Assembly: GCA_017643385.1 (NCBI GenBank)
Contig: JAEPNN010000007.1
Span: forward strand, 172,610 to 236,609
Source of the DNA: Dinoroseobacter sp.
GTDB taxonomy: Bacteria > Pseudomonadota > Alphaproteobacteria > Rhodobacterales > Rhodobacteraceae
Direction of reading: 5' to 3'
DNA: 64,000 bases
Positions 55,285-64,000 of this stretch are shown one piece after another (within the stretch, counting starts at the first letter, position 1; each line of letters starts with the position of its first letter). The notes below the pieces were generated by a model, which made no database searches, was not told the DNA's origin, and was given only the letters and a program-made list of their open reading frames with translations. The position numbers were made by a program, and so were the translations under genes.

Positions 55285-56485
55285 TCTAGATCTTGAGTTT
55301 GTCCGTGCACAGTTTCCTGCGTTTCAGGAACCGTCTCTGGAAGGCTGGGCTTTCTTTGAAAACGCCGGCGGATCTTACCCGTGTCGGCAGGTCACCGAGA
55401 GGCTTGAACGGTTCTATCGCGAGCGAAAAGTCCAACCATATTCGGCCTATCCCGCCTCGACGGTTGCTGGTGAGGAAATGGATGAGGCTCGAAGACGGCT
55501 GGCTGCGATGCTGAATGTTGAAGGTAATGAGCTTTCGTTTGGGCCGTCGACAACAACCAATACCTATGTGCTTTCGCAAGCCTTCAGGCAGCTCTTGGAT
55601 GCAGGCGAGGCTATTATTGTCACGAACCAGGACCACGAAGCCAATACGGGTCCCTGGCGTCGTTTGGCCGAAGAAGGCATCGAGGTTCGCGAATGGCAGA
55701 TGAATTCAGAGACCGGCGAGCTGGACCTAAATGATCTCGAAAATTTGCTGGACGAAAAAGTGCGTTTGGTTTGCTTTCCACATTGTTCCAATGTGATCGG
55801 AGCAATCAATCCAGTGTCAGATATCGTTAGCCGGGTACATCTTGCAGGTGCATTCGCGTGTGTCGACGGCGTAAGCTATGCGCCGCACGGGTTGCCAGAT
55901 GTAGGCTCCATGGGTGCAGATATATATTTGTTTTCAACATATAAGACGTTTGGCCCTCACCAAGGTGCGATGGTTATTCGTCGATCCCTGGGTGAAATCC
56001 TTCCCAATCAGGGGCATCATTTCAATGGCGGCACGCTTTACAAACGCTTCACGCCCTCGGGGCCTGATCACGCCCAGATTGCTGCCTGCGCCGGTATTGC
56101 AGATTACTTTGACGCATATGCTGAACACCATGATTTGAAAGATGCACATTCGGTCATGAATTCGATTCGGTCATATGAAATTAGTCTTCTACAACCCATT
56201 CTTGATGCGTTTTCTGGCCGAAATGACGTGCGCTTGATCGGACCTGCTCATGCTGAGAATCGGGCTCCGACTGTCGCGTTGGACTTGGGTCGTGCGGCCG
56301 CGCCGTTGGAAGCTGAATTGGCGCAACACAAGATTATGGCAGGTGGGGGCGACTTTTACGCTGGTCGTGCGCTGAGCGGTGTTGGTGTAGATCCAGACCA
56401 AGGCGTCTTACGCGTAAGTCTTGTGCACTACACCTCCGAAGATGAGGTAAGCCGAATGATCGATGCGGTGAACGCCGTTATTTGA
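55274..56485 (+). CDS. Class V aminotransferase / cysteine-desulfurase-like PLP enzyme
   Basis: 403 residues from the ATG at 55274, with AAGGAAAG upstream inside the channel gene. The PLP lysine is in LFSTYKTFGPHQGAM (about residue 223), with FENAGGSYPC near the start and THEGRE-like positions replaced by NQDHEANTGPW. There is no clear active cysteine loop of a true desulfurase, so it may be a selenocysteine-lyase/isopenicillin-epimerase-type enzyme. Substrate unknown. Confidence 0.85.
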   Translation: MALDLDLEFVRAQFPAFQEPSLEGWAFFENAGGSYPCRQVTERLERFYRERKVQPYSAYPASTVAGEEMDEARRRLAAMLNVEGNELSFGPSTTTNTYVLSQAFRQLLDAGEAIIVTNQDHEANTGPWRRLAEEGIEVREWQMNSETGELDLNDLENLLDEKVRLVCFPHCSNVIGAINPVSDIVSRVHLAGAFACVDGVSYAPHGLPDVGSMGADIYLFSTYKTFGPHQGAMVIRRSLGEILPNQGHHFNGGTLYKRFTPSGPDHAQIAACAGIADYFDAYAEHHDLKDAHSVMNSIRSYEISLLQPILDAFSGRNDVRLIGPAHAENRAPTVALDLGRAAAPLEAELAQHKIMAGGGDFYAGRALSGVGVDPDQGVLRVSLVHYTSEDEVSRMIDAVNAVI

Positions 56486-56540
56486 CCTTGTCTCTTCTCA
56501 CAGAGCCCTACCTTCAGCTTGTCTGAGCGAGGGTTATAAC

Positions 56541-57962
56541 TTGGAAAATGAACGCCCCATAATCGTCTGGTTTCGCAGGGATTTTCGCCTGTCCGATCAT
56601 GCAGCATTGAGTGCCGCAGCCTCGCGCGGGGCCCCGGTAATTCCCCTCTTTGTGCATGACGAGACCGTCGAAGCGCTTGGCGCCGCGCCAAAATGGCGTA
56701 TGGGGCGTGCCATAGATGCATTTGACAAAACCTTGCGGGCACTTGGGACCCGACTGATCTTAAGACGCGGTGCTGCCAAGGACGCTCTGTGTGATCTGGT
56801 CCGGGAAACGAAAGCGCAGGCTGTGTATTGGTCGCGTGCATATGTCTCTGATCAGGTAGAGCGCGACAAAAGGGTTAAGGCCGCTCTGATGGCGATTGGT
56901 ATCGAGGCTCGCAGCTTTACCGGTCACCTTCTTTTTGAACCTTGGAATGTGAAAACCAAGACCGACGGATTCTATCGTGTCTATACCCCGATGTGGAAGT
57001 CAGTACGCGACAGCGAACTTGATGCGCCTTTGCCAGAAGTAACCAACCTAAGGCCGCCTGTTGTATGGCCAGACAGCGAGCTGCTTGACGCTTGGCAGAT
57101 GGAACGTGCGATGCGGAAAGGTGCGAACATCGTAGGCCAACATTTGGTCGTAGGAGAAGAAGGTGCTAGATCCAGACTGAATTCTTTCATCTCTGGGACC
57201 GTCGAGAGATATCACGAACACCGTGATTTTCCTGCCATCGAGGGCACTTCGCGCCTTTCGGAAAACCTGACATATGGCGAGATTAGCCCGCTCACGCTCT
57301 GGCATGCCGGATGGGATGCTTTGCGTTCTGGAAGCGCCGGCGCTGAAACTTTCCTGAAAGAAATCGTGTGGAGGGAGTTCGCCTACCATTTGGCCTGGCA
57401 TACACCTGAGATACTTCAGAGAAGTTGGCGACCAGAGTGGGATCGCTTTCCTTGGCGCTCGACCTCCCCAGAAGCAGAGGCCTGGAAACAAGGGCGTACA
57501 GGTGTTCCCTTCGTGGATGCCGCGATGCGCGAAATGTACATTACGGGCACAATGCATAATCGAGGCAGGATGATTGTCGCGAGTTATCTGACCAAGCACC
57601 TGATGACACATTGGAAAGTGGGTTTGGACTGGTTTGCCGAATGTTTGGTCGACTGGGACCCTGCATCCAACGCGATGGGTTGGCAGTGGTCTGCAGGGTC
57701 CGGTCCAGATGCGACGCCATATTTCCGGATATTCAACCCAATCACGCAGTTGGAAAAGTTCGATAAATCAAACGAGTATGTGCATCGGTTTATTGCTGAA
57801 CTCTCGCAGTCGCCTTCAGATACATCACTAAGCTATTTTGACGCGATTCCAGAGAGTTGGGGCCTGCGTCCCAGCGATCCATATCCCGCACCGATTGTGT
57901 CAATGGCGGACGGTCGCGTGCGCGCGCTGAACGCCTATCAGAACCACCGTTCGGCCGATTAG
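56541..57962 (+). CDS. phrB: Deoxyribodipyrimidine photolyase
   Basis: 473 residues. It repairs UV-made pyrimidine dimers with blue light. N-terminal antenna domain (IIVWFRRDFRLSDHAAL) and C-terminal FAD domain with GRTGVPFVDAAMREM, TGTMHNRGRMIVASYL and WDPASNAMGWQWSAGSGPDA. The frame begins at TTG with CGAGGG about 8 nt upstream; the ATG seven bases later is out of frame, so the TTG start is well supported. Confidence 0.95.
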   Translation: MENERPIIVWFRRDFRLSDHAALSAAASRGAPVIPLFVHDETVEALGAAPKWRMGRAIDAFDKTLRALGTRLILRRGAAKDALCDLVRETKAQAVYWSRAYVSDQVERDKRVKAALMAIGIEARSFTGHLLFEPWNVKTKTDGFYRVYTPMWKSVRDSELDAPLPEVTNLRPPVVWPDSELLDAWQMERAMRKGANIVGQHLVVGEEGARSRLNSFISGTVERYHEHRDFPAIEGTSRLSENLTYGEISPLTLWHAGWDALRSGSAGAETFLKEIVWREFAYHLAWHTPEILQRSWRPEWDRFPWRSTSPEAEAWKQGRTGVPFVDAAMREMYITGTMHNRGRMIVASYLTKHLMTHWKVGLDWFAECLVDWDPASNAMGWQWSAGSGPDATPYFRIFNPITQLEKFDKSNEYVHRFIAELSQSPSDTSLSYFDAIPESWGLRPSDPYPAPIVSMADGRVRALNAYQNHRSAD

Positions 57963-58023
57963 CCCTTTCCGGCTTGATGGACGGTGCAATGTTCTGCAAA
58001 CTTAGAAAAAAATGGGACGATCG

Positions 58024-59235
58024 ATGACTATTTTGACCAGTACCAAGGGACAAAAGGACCTTCCTCGATATTTTGCACAAGCCTTTGATGTCGCGAGCAA
58101 ACTTGAGAATGGGCGCCTTGATCTTGTGCTTCCGGACGGCCGCAGGTTTCGAGTTGACGGCAAAAACCCGGGTCCTGTTGCAGAACTCGATATTCACAAC
58201 CCAGACGTTTTTGGACGGTTGATCCGGGAAGGGGATCTCGGGTTTTCTGAAGCTTATCTCGAGGGGTGGTGGAGCACGCCGGATTTGCAATCCTTCATGG
58301 ACCTCATCCATGCCGACAATGATGCGCTTTGGGTCGGGTATCCAGGGGCAGGGCTTGTTCGTGCATTCGAGCGCGTCCGCTTTTGGTTGCAGTCGAACTC
58401 AAAAAAGCAGGCCCGAAAGAACATTAGCTACCATTACGATCTTGGAAACGATTTCTACAGTTTGTGGCTAGACGATACGATGACCTATTCCAGTGCCATC
58501 TTCGATACAGGACAGGAGAGCCACGAGGCGGCACAGACAGCAAAATACGCTAGTATGGTTGATCAAATGGGGGCAGAGCCCGGCGATCATGTACTTGAGA
58601 TTGGCTGTGGTTGGGGTGGTTTTGCAGAGTACGCCGCCAAGGAGCGCGGGCTGAAAGTAACTGGACTGACAATCAGTCAGGAACAGTACAATTATGCGGT
58701 CAAACGAATTGAAAAAGCCGGTCTTGCGGACAAAGTAGACTTCAAGATGCAGGATTATCGCGATGAACGCGGGGAGTATGACGGCATTGCATCCATTGAG
58801 ATGTTTGAAGCTGTTGGCGAGAAATACTGGCCTTCGTACTTCAATACCGTTCGAAACTGCCTCAAACCTGGAAAAAACGCGACATTACAGATAATTACAG
58901 TCGAAGATTCTGCATTTGATCGGTATCGAAAAAGCGTAGATTTCATTCAAAAATATATCTTTCCAGGGGGCATGCTACCTGGGCCTACAATCCTGAAGAA
59001 ACAGGTGCGCAATGCAGGGCTACAGGTGAAGCACTCTATCGAGTTTGGCGAAAGTTATAGTCAAACACTCCGCCGTTGGCATGAGACATTCAACGATCGC
59101 TGGAAAGAGGTCGAAGCCCTTGGGTTTGACGATCGTTTTCGGCGCATGTGGAACTTCTACCTGACCTCTTGCGCGTCGACGTTTCACTATGGGAACTGCG
59201 ACGTAACGCAGATTACCGTCACTAAACCCGCATAA
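58024..59235 (+). CDS. Cyclopropane-fatty-acyl-phospholipid synthase family methyltransferase
   Basis: 403 residues from the ATG at 58024, with a GGGAC element upstream; an in-frame ATG 12 bp earlier lacks one. The SAM site is HVLEIGCGWGGFAEYAA (about 190-206), and ISYHYDLGNDFYSLWLDD, YSSAIF, GIASIEMFEAVG and YIFPGGMLP are family blocks. It adds a methylene from SAM to unsaturated lipid chains. A C19 or furan-fatty-acid role is possible, but it could be plain CFA synthase. It stands 6 bp before trgA. Confidence 0.92.
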   Translation: MTILTSTKGQKDLPRYFAQAFDVASKLENGRLDLVLPDGRRFRVDGKNPGPVAELDIHNPDVFGRLIREGDLGFSEAYLEGWWSTPDLQSFMDLIHADNDALWVGYPGAGLVRAFERVRFWLQSNSKKQARKNISYHYDLGNDFYSLWLDDTMTYSSAIFDTGQESHEAAQTAKYASMVDQMGAEPGDHVLEIGCGWGGFAEYAAKERGLKVTGLTISQEQYNYAVKRIEKAGLADKVDFKMQDYRDERGEYDGIASIEMFEAVGEKYWPSYFNTVRNCLKPGKNATLQIITVEDSAFDRYRKSVDFIQKYIFPGGMLPGPTILKKQVRNAGLQVKHSIEFGESYSQTLRRWHETFNDRWKEVEALGFDDRFRRMWNFYLTSCASTFHYGNCDVTQITVTKPA

Positions 59236-59241
59236 GGTCAG

Positions 59242-59706
59242 ATGTCTGCCCGTACCAGGAATCAGATGCCGACGGCAGGACGCTTGGTCGGCGCAATCGT
59301 GTTCGGTGCAACAGGAGCAGGGGCCGCCTTTGTCGGAATTCCAACACTCTCCGAGGAGGTATTGCCGGGTTACTTGTTGCCGTTTTCCACGATAGTTGGT
59401 GTTTGGCAGGGGTGGAGCCTGATGGGTCCCAAGGCTGGCGGCAGGTTTTCAATGGCGATCACGCAGGGTATCGCAACGGTGGTTGTGATGACGTTGACAG
59501 TGATTTTCTTTGTTGCTGGCTGGGACATGATCGAGCGCTCGATGCGTTTGCGTTATGACGACCCCGGTGAGGCCGTGTTGGATGTTGCAAATTTGATGTG
59601 GGAGTATTTGAAAATGATGGCGGTGCCGCAGGTCATCGGGGTACTGGCACTTGGGGCCACTTTGGGCTCCATTTTGGTCAACATCGCAGCGCGTATCTGG
59701 AAATGA
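59242..59706 (+). CDS. trgA: TrgA family membrane protein
   Basis: 154 residues, about four helices (for example 13-33, 45-60, 72-92, 125-148). With trgB and cysK next to it, it forms the locus linked to tellurite resistance in Rhodobacter sphaeroides. The biochemical role is not known. It overlaps trgB by ATGA. Confidence 0.88.
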   Translation: MSARTRNQMPTAGRLVGAIVFGATGAGAAFVGIPTLSEEVLPGYLLPFSTIVGVWQGWSLMGPKAGGRFSMAITQGIATVVVMTLTVIFFVAGWDMIERSMRLRYDDPGEAVLDVANLMWEYLKMMAVPQVIGVLALGATLGSILVNIAARIWK

Positions 59707-60806
59707 CATCACTCTTTTTCTACGGGACATTATGTGATCCCGAACTGCTTGAGATCGTATTGGGTCGTAAAGCTAATGGGATCTCGCAGGCCTCTCTTCC
59801 TGATCACCAGGTTTACTGGGCAAAGGGAGAGTCTTTTCCAATGATTGTGGCGGAGTGCGATGCAATTGCGCATGGGGTCCTGGTCAAAGACGTGACCCAA
59901 GAAGAACTTGATCGCTTAGATTTTTACGAGGGCGGGTTTGACTACAAGACCGTTGAGTTGAAAACGCAATCTGCGGGCAATGACACGCAAGCTTTGGTAT
60001 TCTTTCCTGAAGCAGGTTCCTGGGAGACCGGTCCCAAATGGAATTTGGCGGAATGGCAAACCAAGTGGGGGAGGGTGGTTCGTCATGGCGCGCATGAAGT
60101 GATGTCTTATCATGGCAAGATCGCGCCTCAAGATATTGTAGAGATGTATCCCGCTATCCTCTCGCGTGCGCAAAGCAGCCTGAATGCGTCGGCAGAAGGC
60201 AAGTCGCGTTCAACGAGTATTGATCATTTGGAAATAGACGCACAACACACGGCATATGCTGGCTTCTTCAATGTAGAAGAGTATTTCCTCCGCTTCCCAA
60301 AGTTTGAGGGTGGGCAAAGCGATACTGTCAAGCGTGCAGTATTTCGTATGGCGGATGCGGTTACCGTTCTTCCTTATGATCCTAAACAGGAAAAAGTTCT
60401 GCTCATTGAGCAGTTTCGCATGGGGCCTTTGGCACGTGGAGATCATTCGTGTTGGCTGTATGAACCGATTGCGGGTCGCATTGATCCTGCCGAAAGCTAC
60501 GAGGAAACCGCTAGGCGAGAGGCGAGAGAGGAAGCAAAGCTAGAGGTGACGCAGTTGCATGAAATCTCTCGAAGCTATCCGTCTCCCGGGGCTGTTACGG
60601 AATTTCTCGTTTCTTTTTTAGCAATATGTGATCTGACAGATGATTTGCCTGGTGTCGCAGGCCTTGAAACCGAGGCCGAAGATATCCGCTCTCATATCTT
60701 CGATTTGAACGATGCGCTTGAGATGGCAGATACTGGGGTTATCCGTGCGACACCGTTGTTGGCCTCGCTCTATTGGCTGGATCGAAATCGGAACAAGTTT
60801 GCCTAG
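59703..60806 (+). CDS. trgB: TrgB: gamma-glutamylcyclotransferase-like and NUDIX hydrolase fusion
   Basis: 367 residues in two domains. N-terminal (about 1-130) gamma-glutamylcyclotransferase-like fold starting FFYGTLCDPELLEIV. C-terminal (about 200-350) NUDIX domain with the box GRIDPAESYEETARREAREE followed by AKL, so the usual glycine is Lys; close to ADP-ribose pyrophosphatases. The start at 59703 overlaps the trgA stop. Confidence 0.9.
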   Translation: MTSLFFYGTLCDPELLEIVLGRKANGISQASLPDHQVYWAKGESFPMIVAECDAIAHGVLVKDVTQEELDRLDFYEGGFDYKTVELKTQSAGNDTQALVFFPEAGSWETGPKWNLAEWQTKWGRVVRHGAHEVMSYHGKIAPQDIVEMYPAILSRAQSSLNASAEGKSRSTSIDHLEIDAQHTAYAGFFNVEEYFLRFPKFEGGQSDTVKRAVFRMADAVTVLPYDPKQEKVLLIEQFRMGPLARGDHSCWLYEPIAGRIDPAESYEETARREAREEAKLEVTQLHEISRSYPSPGAVTEFLVSFLAICDLTDDLPGVAGLETEAEDIRSHIFDLNDALEMADTGVIRATPLLASLYWLDRNRNKFA

Positions 60807-60872
60807 GTCAGTGGCTCTTGTGGTCTTGATCTCTGTTGCCTAAACCCGGGCTAACGCCTCAAGGAACTCGCC

Positions 60873-61904
60873 ATGACCGTCTACAAAAACCTGCCTGATG
60901 CCATCGGCAATACCCCACTTATCCGCCTGAATGCGATTTCTGATGCCACCGGATGCGAGGTCTTGGGCAAAGCAGAATTCATGAACCCGGGGCAATCGGT
61001 AAAGGATCGAGCGGCCCTTTATATGATCAACGCGGCGATTGCGCGTGGTGATTTGCGACCAGGCGGTACAATTGTCGAAGGCACAGCTGGCAACACAGGT
61101 ATCGGCTTGGCTCTTGTGGGCGCGGCAATGGGCTTCCAAACTGTTATTGTCATCCCTGAAACGCAAAGTCAGGAAAAGAAAGACATGCTGCGATTGGCGG
61201 GGGCAAACTTGGTCCAAGTTCCCGCAGCACCATATAAAAATCCAAATAACTATGTGCGGTACTCAGGCCGTTTGGCGGAGCGACTTGCCAAATCTGAACC
61301 AAACGGTGCCATCTGGGCAAACCAGTTTGACAACACGGCAAACAGACAGGCCCATATTGAAACCACTGGCCCAGAGATCTGGGAACAGACCGGTGGAAAG
61401 GTGGATGGTTTCATATGTGCTGTTGGATCAGGCGGTACTGTTGCCGGCGTTGGAACTGCATTGCAGCCCAAAGGTGTGAAGGTCGGTTTGGTCGATCCTT
61501 TAGGGTCGGCGCTCTACAATTTTTATACCAATGGTGAATTGAAATCCGAAGGGGGATCGATCTCAGAAGGGATTGGACAAGGGCGAATTACTGCAAATCT
61601 TGAAGGGTTTACCCCAGACTTTGTGTGTCAGGTTTCAGATGATGAAGCCTTGCCAATGGTCTTTGACTTGCTTGCCGAAGAAGGGCTGTGCCTTGGCGGG
61701 TCGTCCGCCATCAACATTGCCGGTGCCGCGCGTATGGCCAAAGAACTTGGACCAGGCCACACGATTGTGACGATCCTTTGTGACTACGGCACACGGTATC
61801 AGTCCAAGCTTTACAATCCAGAGTTCCTAAAATCCAAGGGGCTCCCTGTCCCGAACTGGCTCGAAGGACCTTCGGCTCCGGTGCCTTCTGTTTTCGAAGA
61901 CTGA
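60873..61904 (+). CDS. cysK: Cysteine synthase A
   Basis: 343 residues. It forms cysteine from O-acetylserine and sulfide. PLP Lys44 is in NPGQSVKDRAA, the substrate loop is TAGNTG (71-76), and the phosphate loop is GSGGTVAGVG. It is longer than the usual 310-320 owing to C-terminal residues. It follows trgB by 66 bp, keeping the R. sphaeroides trgAB-cysK order. Confidence 0.95.
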   Translation: MTVYKNLPDAIGNTPLIRLNAISDATGCEVLGKAEFMNPGQSVKDRAALYMINAAIARGDLRPGGTIVEGTAGNTGIGLALVGAAMGFQTVIVIPETQSQEKKDMLRLAGANLVQVPAAPYKNPNNYVRYSGRLAERLAKSEPNGAIWANQFDNTANRQAHIETTGPEIWEQTGGKVDGFICAVGSGGTVAGVGTALQPKGVKVGLVDPLGSALYNFYTNGELKSEGGSISEGIGQGRITANLEGFTPDFVCQVSDDEALPMVFDLLAEEGLCLGGSSAINIAGAARMAKELGPGHTIVTILCDYGTRYQSKLYNPEFLKSKGLPVPNWLEGPSAPVPSVFED

Positions 61905-62019
61905 TCAATGGTCATGCGCTCAATCTTGAGCGCAACTTGGGACTGGTGCTTGCTGAGCCTTAGCGCGGTGTCTTGAGCAAGTTCACGAACCCTACGTTCC
62001 AAAGAGAAGGAGACATGAC

Positions 62020-62733
62020 GTGACAGAACTGGTGTACAGAGATGCATACCTGCAAACCACGGACGCTCGTGTGATCGGTGAAACCGATGATGGCGCACTT
62101 CTTGTCAACCGAACCGTTTTCTATCCAACAAGTGGGGGCCAACCGGGAGACACGGGCGCCATCACATGGCCAGGCGGAACCGCTGAAGTGGTAAATACAG
62201 TGAAGGCAGAGGATCAGGTTGCACTTGTTCTGGCGGAAGGCGCAGAGCGTCCACAGGAAGGCGACCAGATCTCGCAGCAGATCGATTGGGGCAGACGGTT
62301 TGGCCACATGCGCGTGCATACTGCGCTGCATCTACTTTCTGTCGTCATCCCTTTACCAGTAACCGGCGGATCCATCTCGACCGAAAAGGGGCGGCTGGAT
62401 TTCAACATGCCTGAGGCCCCTGAAGACAAAGAAGAGATCGCGCGTGCGCTTAACGCTTTGATTGCCAGTGATATGCCTGTGACCGATGATTGGATCACCG
62501 ATGCCGAGCTGGAAGAGCGCCCCGAACTGGTAAAAACAATGTCGGTCAAACCACCGGTCGGGCAGGGACGGGTGCGCCTTGTGCGCATCGGTGAAGGGGA
62601 CGCGCAAGTGGATCTGCAACCCTGTGGGGGCACCCATGTCGCGCGAACGTCTGAGATTGGTCGCGTGCGCATCGGAAAGATCGAAAAGAAGGGCCGTCAG
62701 AACCGGCGTGTCTATCTACACCTCGACGAGTGA
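62020..62733 (+). CDS. AlaX-type alanyl-tRNA editing protein
   Basis: 237 residues from a GTG with AAGGAG about 8 nt upstream; the nearby ATG is followed at once by a stop. It removes serine or glycine wrongly put on tRNA-Ala. Zinc ligands are His100 and His104 (HTALH) and Cys202 and His206 (CGGTH). [13 protein letters not shown] (35-47) is the typical N-terminal motif. It is free-standing, with no synthetase domain. Confidence 0.93.
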   Translation: MTELVYRDAYLQTTDARVIGETDDGALLVNRTVFYPTSGGQPGDTGAITWPGGTAEVVNTVKAEDQVALVLAEGAERPQEGDQISQQIDWGRRFGHMRVHTALHLLSVVIPLPVTGGSISTEKGRLDFNMPEAPEDKEEIARALNALIASDMPVTDDWITDAELEERPELVKTMSVKPPVGQGRVRLVRIGEGDAQVDLQPCGGTHVARTSEIGRVRIGKIEKKGRQNRRVYLHLDE

Positions 62734-62811
62734 CGAAAGAAGCCCGATAGCGTCGATTTGACGTCAGAAGGTACTTGCATCTGGTTGGGGATATTCGCTA
62801 GACCCCGCGGT

Positions 62812-62901
62812 GGACAGGTGGCCGAGTGGTCGAAGGCGCACGCCTGGAAAGTGTGTAGGCGGGGAACCGTCTCGAGGGTTCGAATCCCTTCCTGTCCGCC
62901 A
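62812..62901 (+). tRNA. tRNA-Ser(GGA)
   Basis: 90 nt including encoded CCA. Acceptor GGACAGG/CCTGTCC, anticodon stem CACGC/GTGTG with loop CTGGAAA (anticodon GGA), a long variable arm, and T-arm GTTCGAAT. Confidence 0.97.
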
Positions 62902-63189
62902 CCAATCCCTGTTTATCTGAATTTTATCAGGGCTTTGGTGGGGTACTCGCTTTCTTGACCCTCATCTTGTCCCCCAATAGAGTACCGCTGCTGTGTATTT
63001 ATGCATGCAGATTGTTTCGCTTGCTTGCGGGCGCAACTAAGAGCACCGTTGCTCCTTGAACTGTTGCCCCCACCCTAGGGGGCATGCCCACAGCGCGTTG
63101 GGTTTGAGTTATCGGGACCACCGAGAAAATTTTCCACTTTTCTTAGGGACCGTTTTTGTTACCTGCTTTATCGAGAGCCGCAAATCGTC
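62902..63189. other. 288-bp gap after tRNA-Ser with no convincing gene
   Basis: It contains a weak CCCTG/CAGGG hairpin directly after the tRNA and a small C/G-tract (CCCCCACCCTAGGGGGCATG). No integrase gene is visible. Composition is more AT-rich than in the core genes. Confidence 0.3.
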
Positions 63190-63684
63190 ATGCCAACCAA
63201 ACGCCAACGCCATTTTCTATCCAAAGTCGCTGAGGCAGCTCGGAGGGCCCGGGCAGCCCGTCCTAGAGGCAAACCGACCCCCAACAATCTGACTGAACGT
63301 GGGCGCAGGAAAGGGCTGGAGGCGATGCAGAACGCTCGTCGCTGCCGGTCGAGAACCAAAGCCGGTCACATGTGTAAGAGCCCGGCTATGAGAGGGCCCG
63401 CGTGGTGTCTAAAGCATGGCGGGAGAACAGAGGTCCCTGAGCATCAACACAACGTTCGTCGATTTCTGAATGGCCAATCTGTGATCAAGTCAGCAGTCAC
63501 GCAGTCAAAAAGGGACTTCTGGGAGTCGCTCACCAGGAGCCAAAAATTAGAGGTCCTCGACGTTGTTCCTGAGAAAGTGGCTAATTCCGGATCAAGTCTA
63601 TACGCTGCGGCCTATGAATGGATGCAGGTGCGTGATGAAGGATGCAGAGCTATTCGCCGTTTCAGAATGAAATACCGACAATAA
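63190..63684 (+). CDS. Small HGG-motif protein of mobile-element type
   Basis: 164 residues, very basic N-terminus, then a cysteine cluster: RRCRSRTKAGHMCKSPAMR (about 50-68), then WCLKHGG (72-78). This C-x(n)-C-x(n)-C-x2-HGG pattern occurs in small proteins on phages, plasmids and islands of alphaproteobacteria, usually of unknown function, probably zinc-binding. It lies just after tRNA-Ser and before a transposase fragment, which suits imported DNA. Confidence 0.65.
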   Translation: MPTKRQRHFLSKVAEAARRARAARPRGKPTPNNLTERGRRKGLEAMQNARRCRSRTKAGHMCKSPAMRGPAWCLKHGGRTEVPEHQHNVRRFLNGQSVIKSAVTQSKRDFWESLTRSQKLEVLDVVPEKVANSGSSLYAAAYEWMQVRDEGCRAIRRFRMKYRQ

Positions 63685-63808
63685 CAGGTTCGCGCGCAAT
63701 ATGAACTCTGGGTAGAACGCTCGCTTGTCAGAGATGTTGAGCCGAGAAGAATGGATGCGAATATGTTCCAGTATTACCGAAAAAACAGGTCCTTGTTAGG
63801 AAGAACTC

Positions 63809-63958
63809 AAGAACCAGCGTTATCACGAGAGCATCAACAACGTCACACCCGCCGATGTTTACTTCGGACGTGACCAAGCCATTCTGGAACAACGAGAAAG
63901 GATCAAACGGAAGACATTCGAAGCGCGTCGCTTGCATCACCGTAAACACGCCGCATAA
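63809..63958 (+). pseudogene. C-terminal fragment of an IS3-family transposase
   Basis: 49 codons plus stop, reading KNQRYHESINNVTPADVYFG, then a basic tail REARR-type sequence ending HHRKHAA. This is the usual end of the IS3-type OrfB integrase. The upstream part of the frame does not continue the transposase, so it is a remnant. The following TGAGCCAAACTCTCC-like sequence may be the IS end. Confidence 0.75.
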
Positions 63959-64000
63959 TCACACAAACGAGATGAGCCAAACTCTCCATTAGTTTAGGCA

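Overview
The window is chromosomal DNA of a marine Rhodobacteraceae bacterium of the roseobacter type. The evidence is a permuted two-piece tmRNA with the tag ANDNRAPVALAA, the trgA-trgB-cysK locus first described in Rhodobacter sphaeroides, a B12-dependent ribonucleotide reductase, DUF4169/ribbon-helix-helix gene pairs, an alphaproteobacterial RNase E with a very long insert in its S1 domain, and an AcuI-type acrylyl-CoA reductase. Genes are dense, many overlap by ATGA, and base composition is fairly even. No CRISPR array, replication origin or rRNA was seen.

Layout. 1-12 kb is housekeeping, mostly on the minus strand: a PpiD-like chaperone and trpE, then (beyond a plus-strand polysaccharide-deacetylase-like gene) trpG-trpD-trpC-moaC-moeA, with an aminotransferase, gpt and fabI upstream, and pdxH divergent from fabI. 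12-16 kb has a double cold-shock-domain protein, a DUF192 protein, tRNA-Pro(TGG), and an Lrp-type regulator divergent from an arginase / ornithine cyclodeaminase operon (arginine to ornithine to proline). 16-20 kb is nrdJ with an upstream NrdR-type palindrome and a strong terminator. 20-26 kb has a Rieske oxygenase, the acetolactate synthase genes behind a classical leader peptide and attenuator, and a GGDEF/EAL protein. 26-31 kb is a three-gene TRAP transporter with an oversized membrane subunit. 31-34 kb is rne, with a perfect (GAAGCC)18.5 repeat. 34-43 kb holds tusA-like, ccdA, an unusual membrane hydrolase/P450 pair, fumC, sspB, chrA and a DUF1194 protein.

43-52.4 kb is the most accessory-looking part. 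A polyamine-type ABC transporter is co-transcribed with a NodB-type deacetylase, a broken nucleoside deaminase and an agmatinase-family ureohydrolase. It lies next to a LysR gene that is divergent from a BtpA-family TIM barrel coupled to an atypical phosphoribosyltransferase, with a DUF1989 protein converging on them. This reads as an uptake and breakdown system for a nitrogen-rich guanidino, ureido or nucleobase-like compound. The substrate cannot be named from sequence, and it is my candidate for an undescribed system.

52.4-62.9 kb returns to core functions: ssrA, acuI behind twin operator-like palindromes, a K+ channel overlapping a class-V aminotransferase, photolyase, a cyclopropane-fatty-acid-synthase-like enzyme, trgA-trgB-cysK, alaX and tRNA-Ser(GGA). 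Directly after tRNA-Ser the gene content changes to a small cysteine-motif protein and the tail of an IS3-type transposase. This suggests the edge of a mobile or formerly mobile region that continues past the window.
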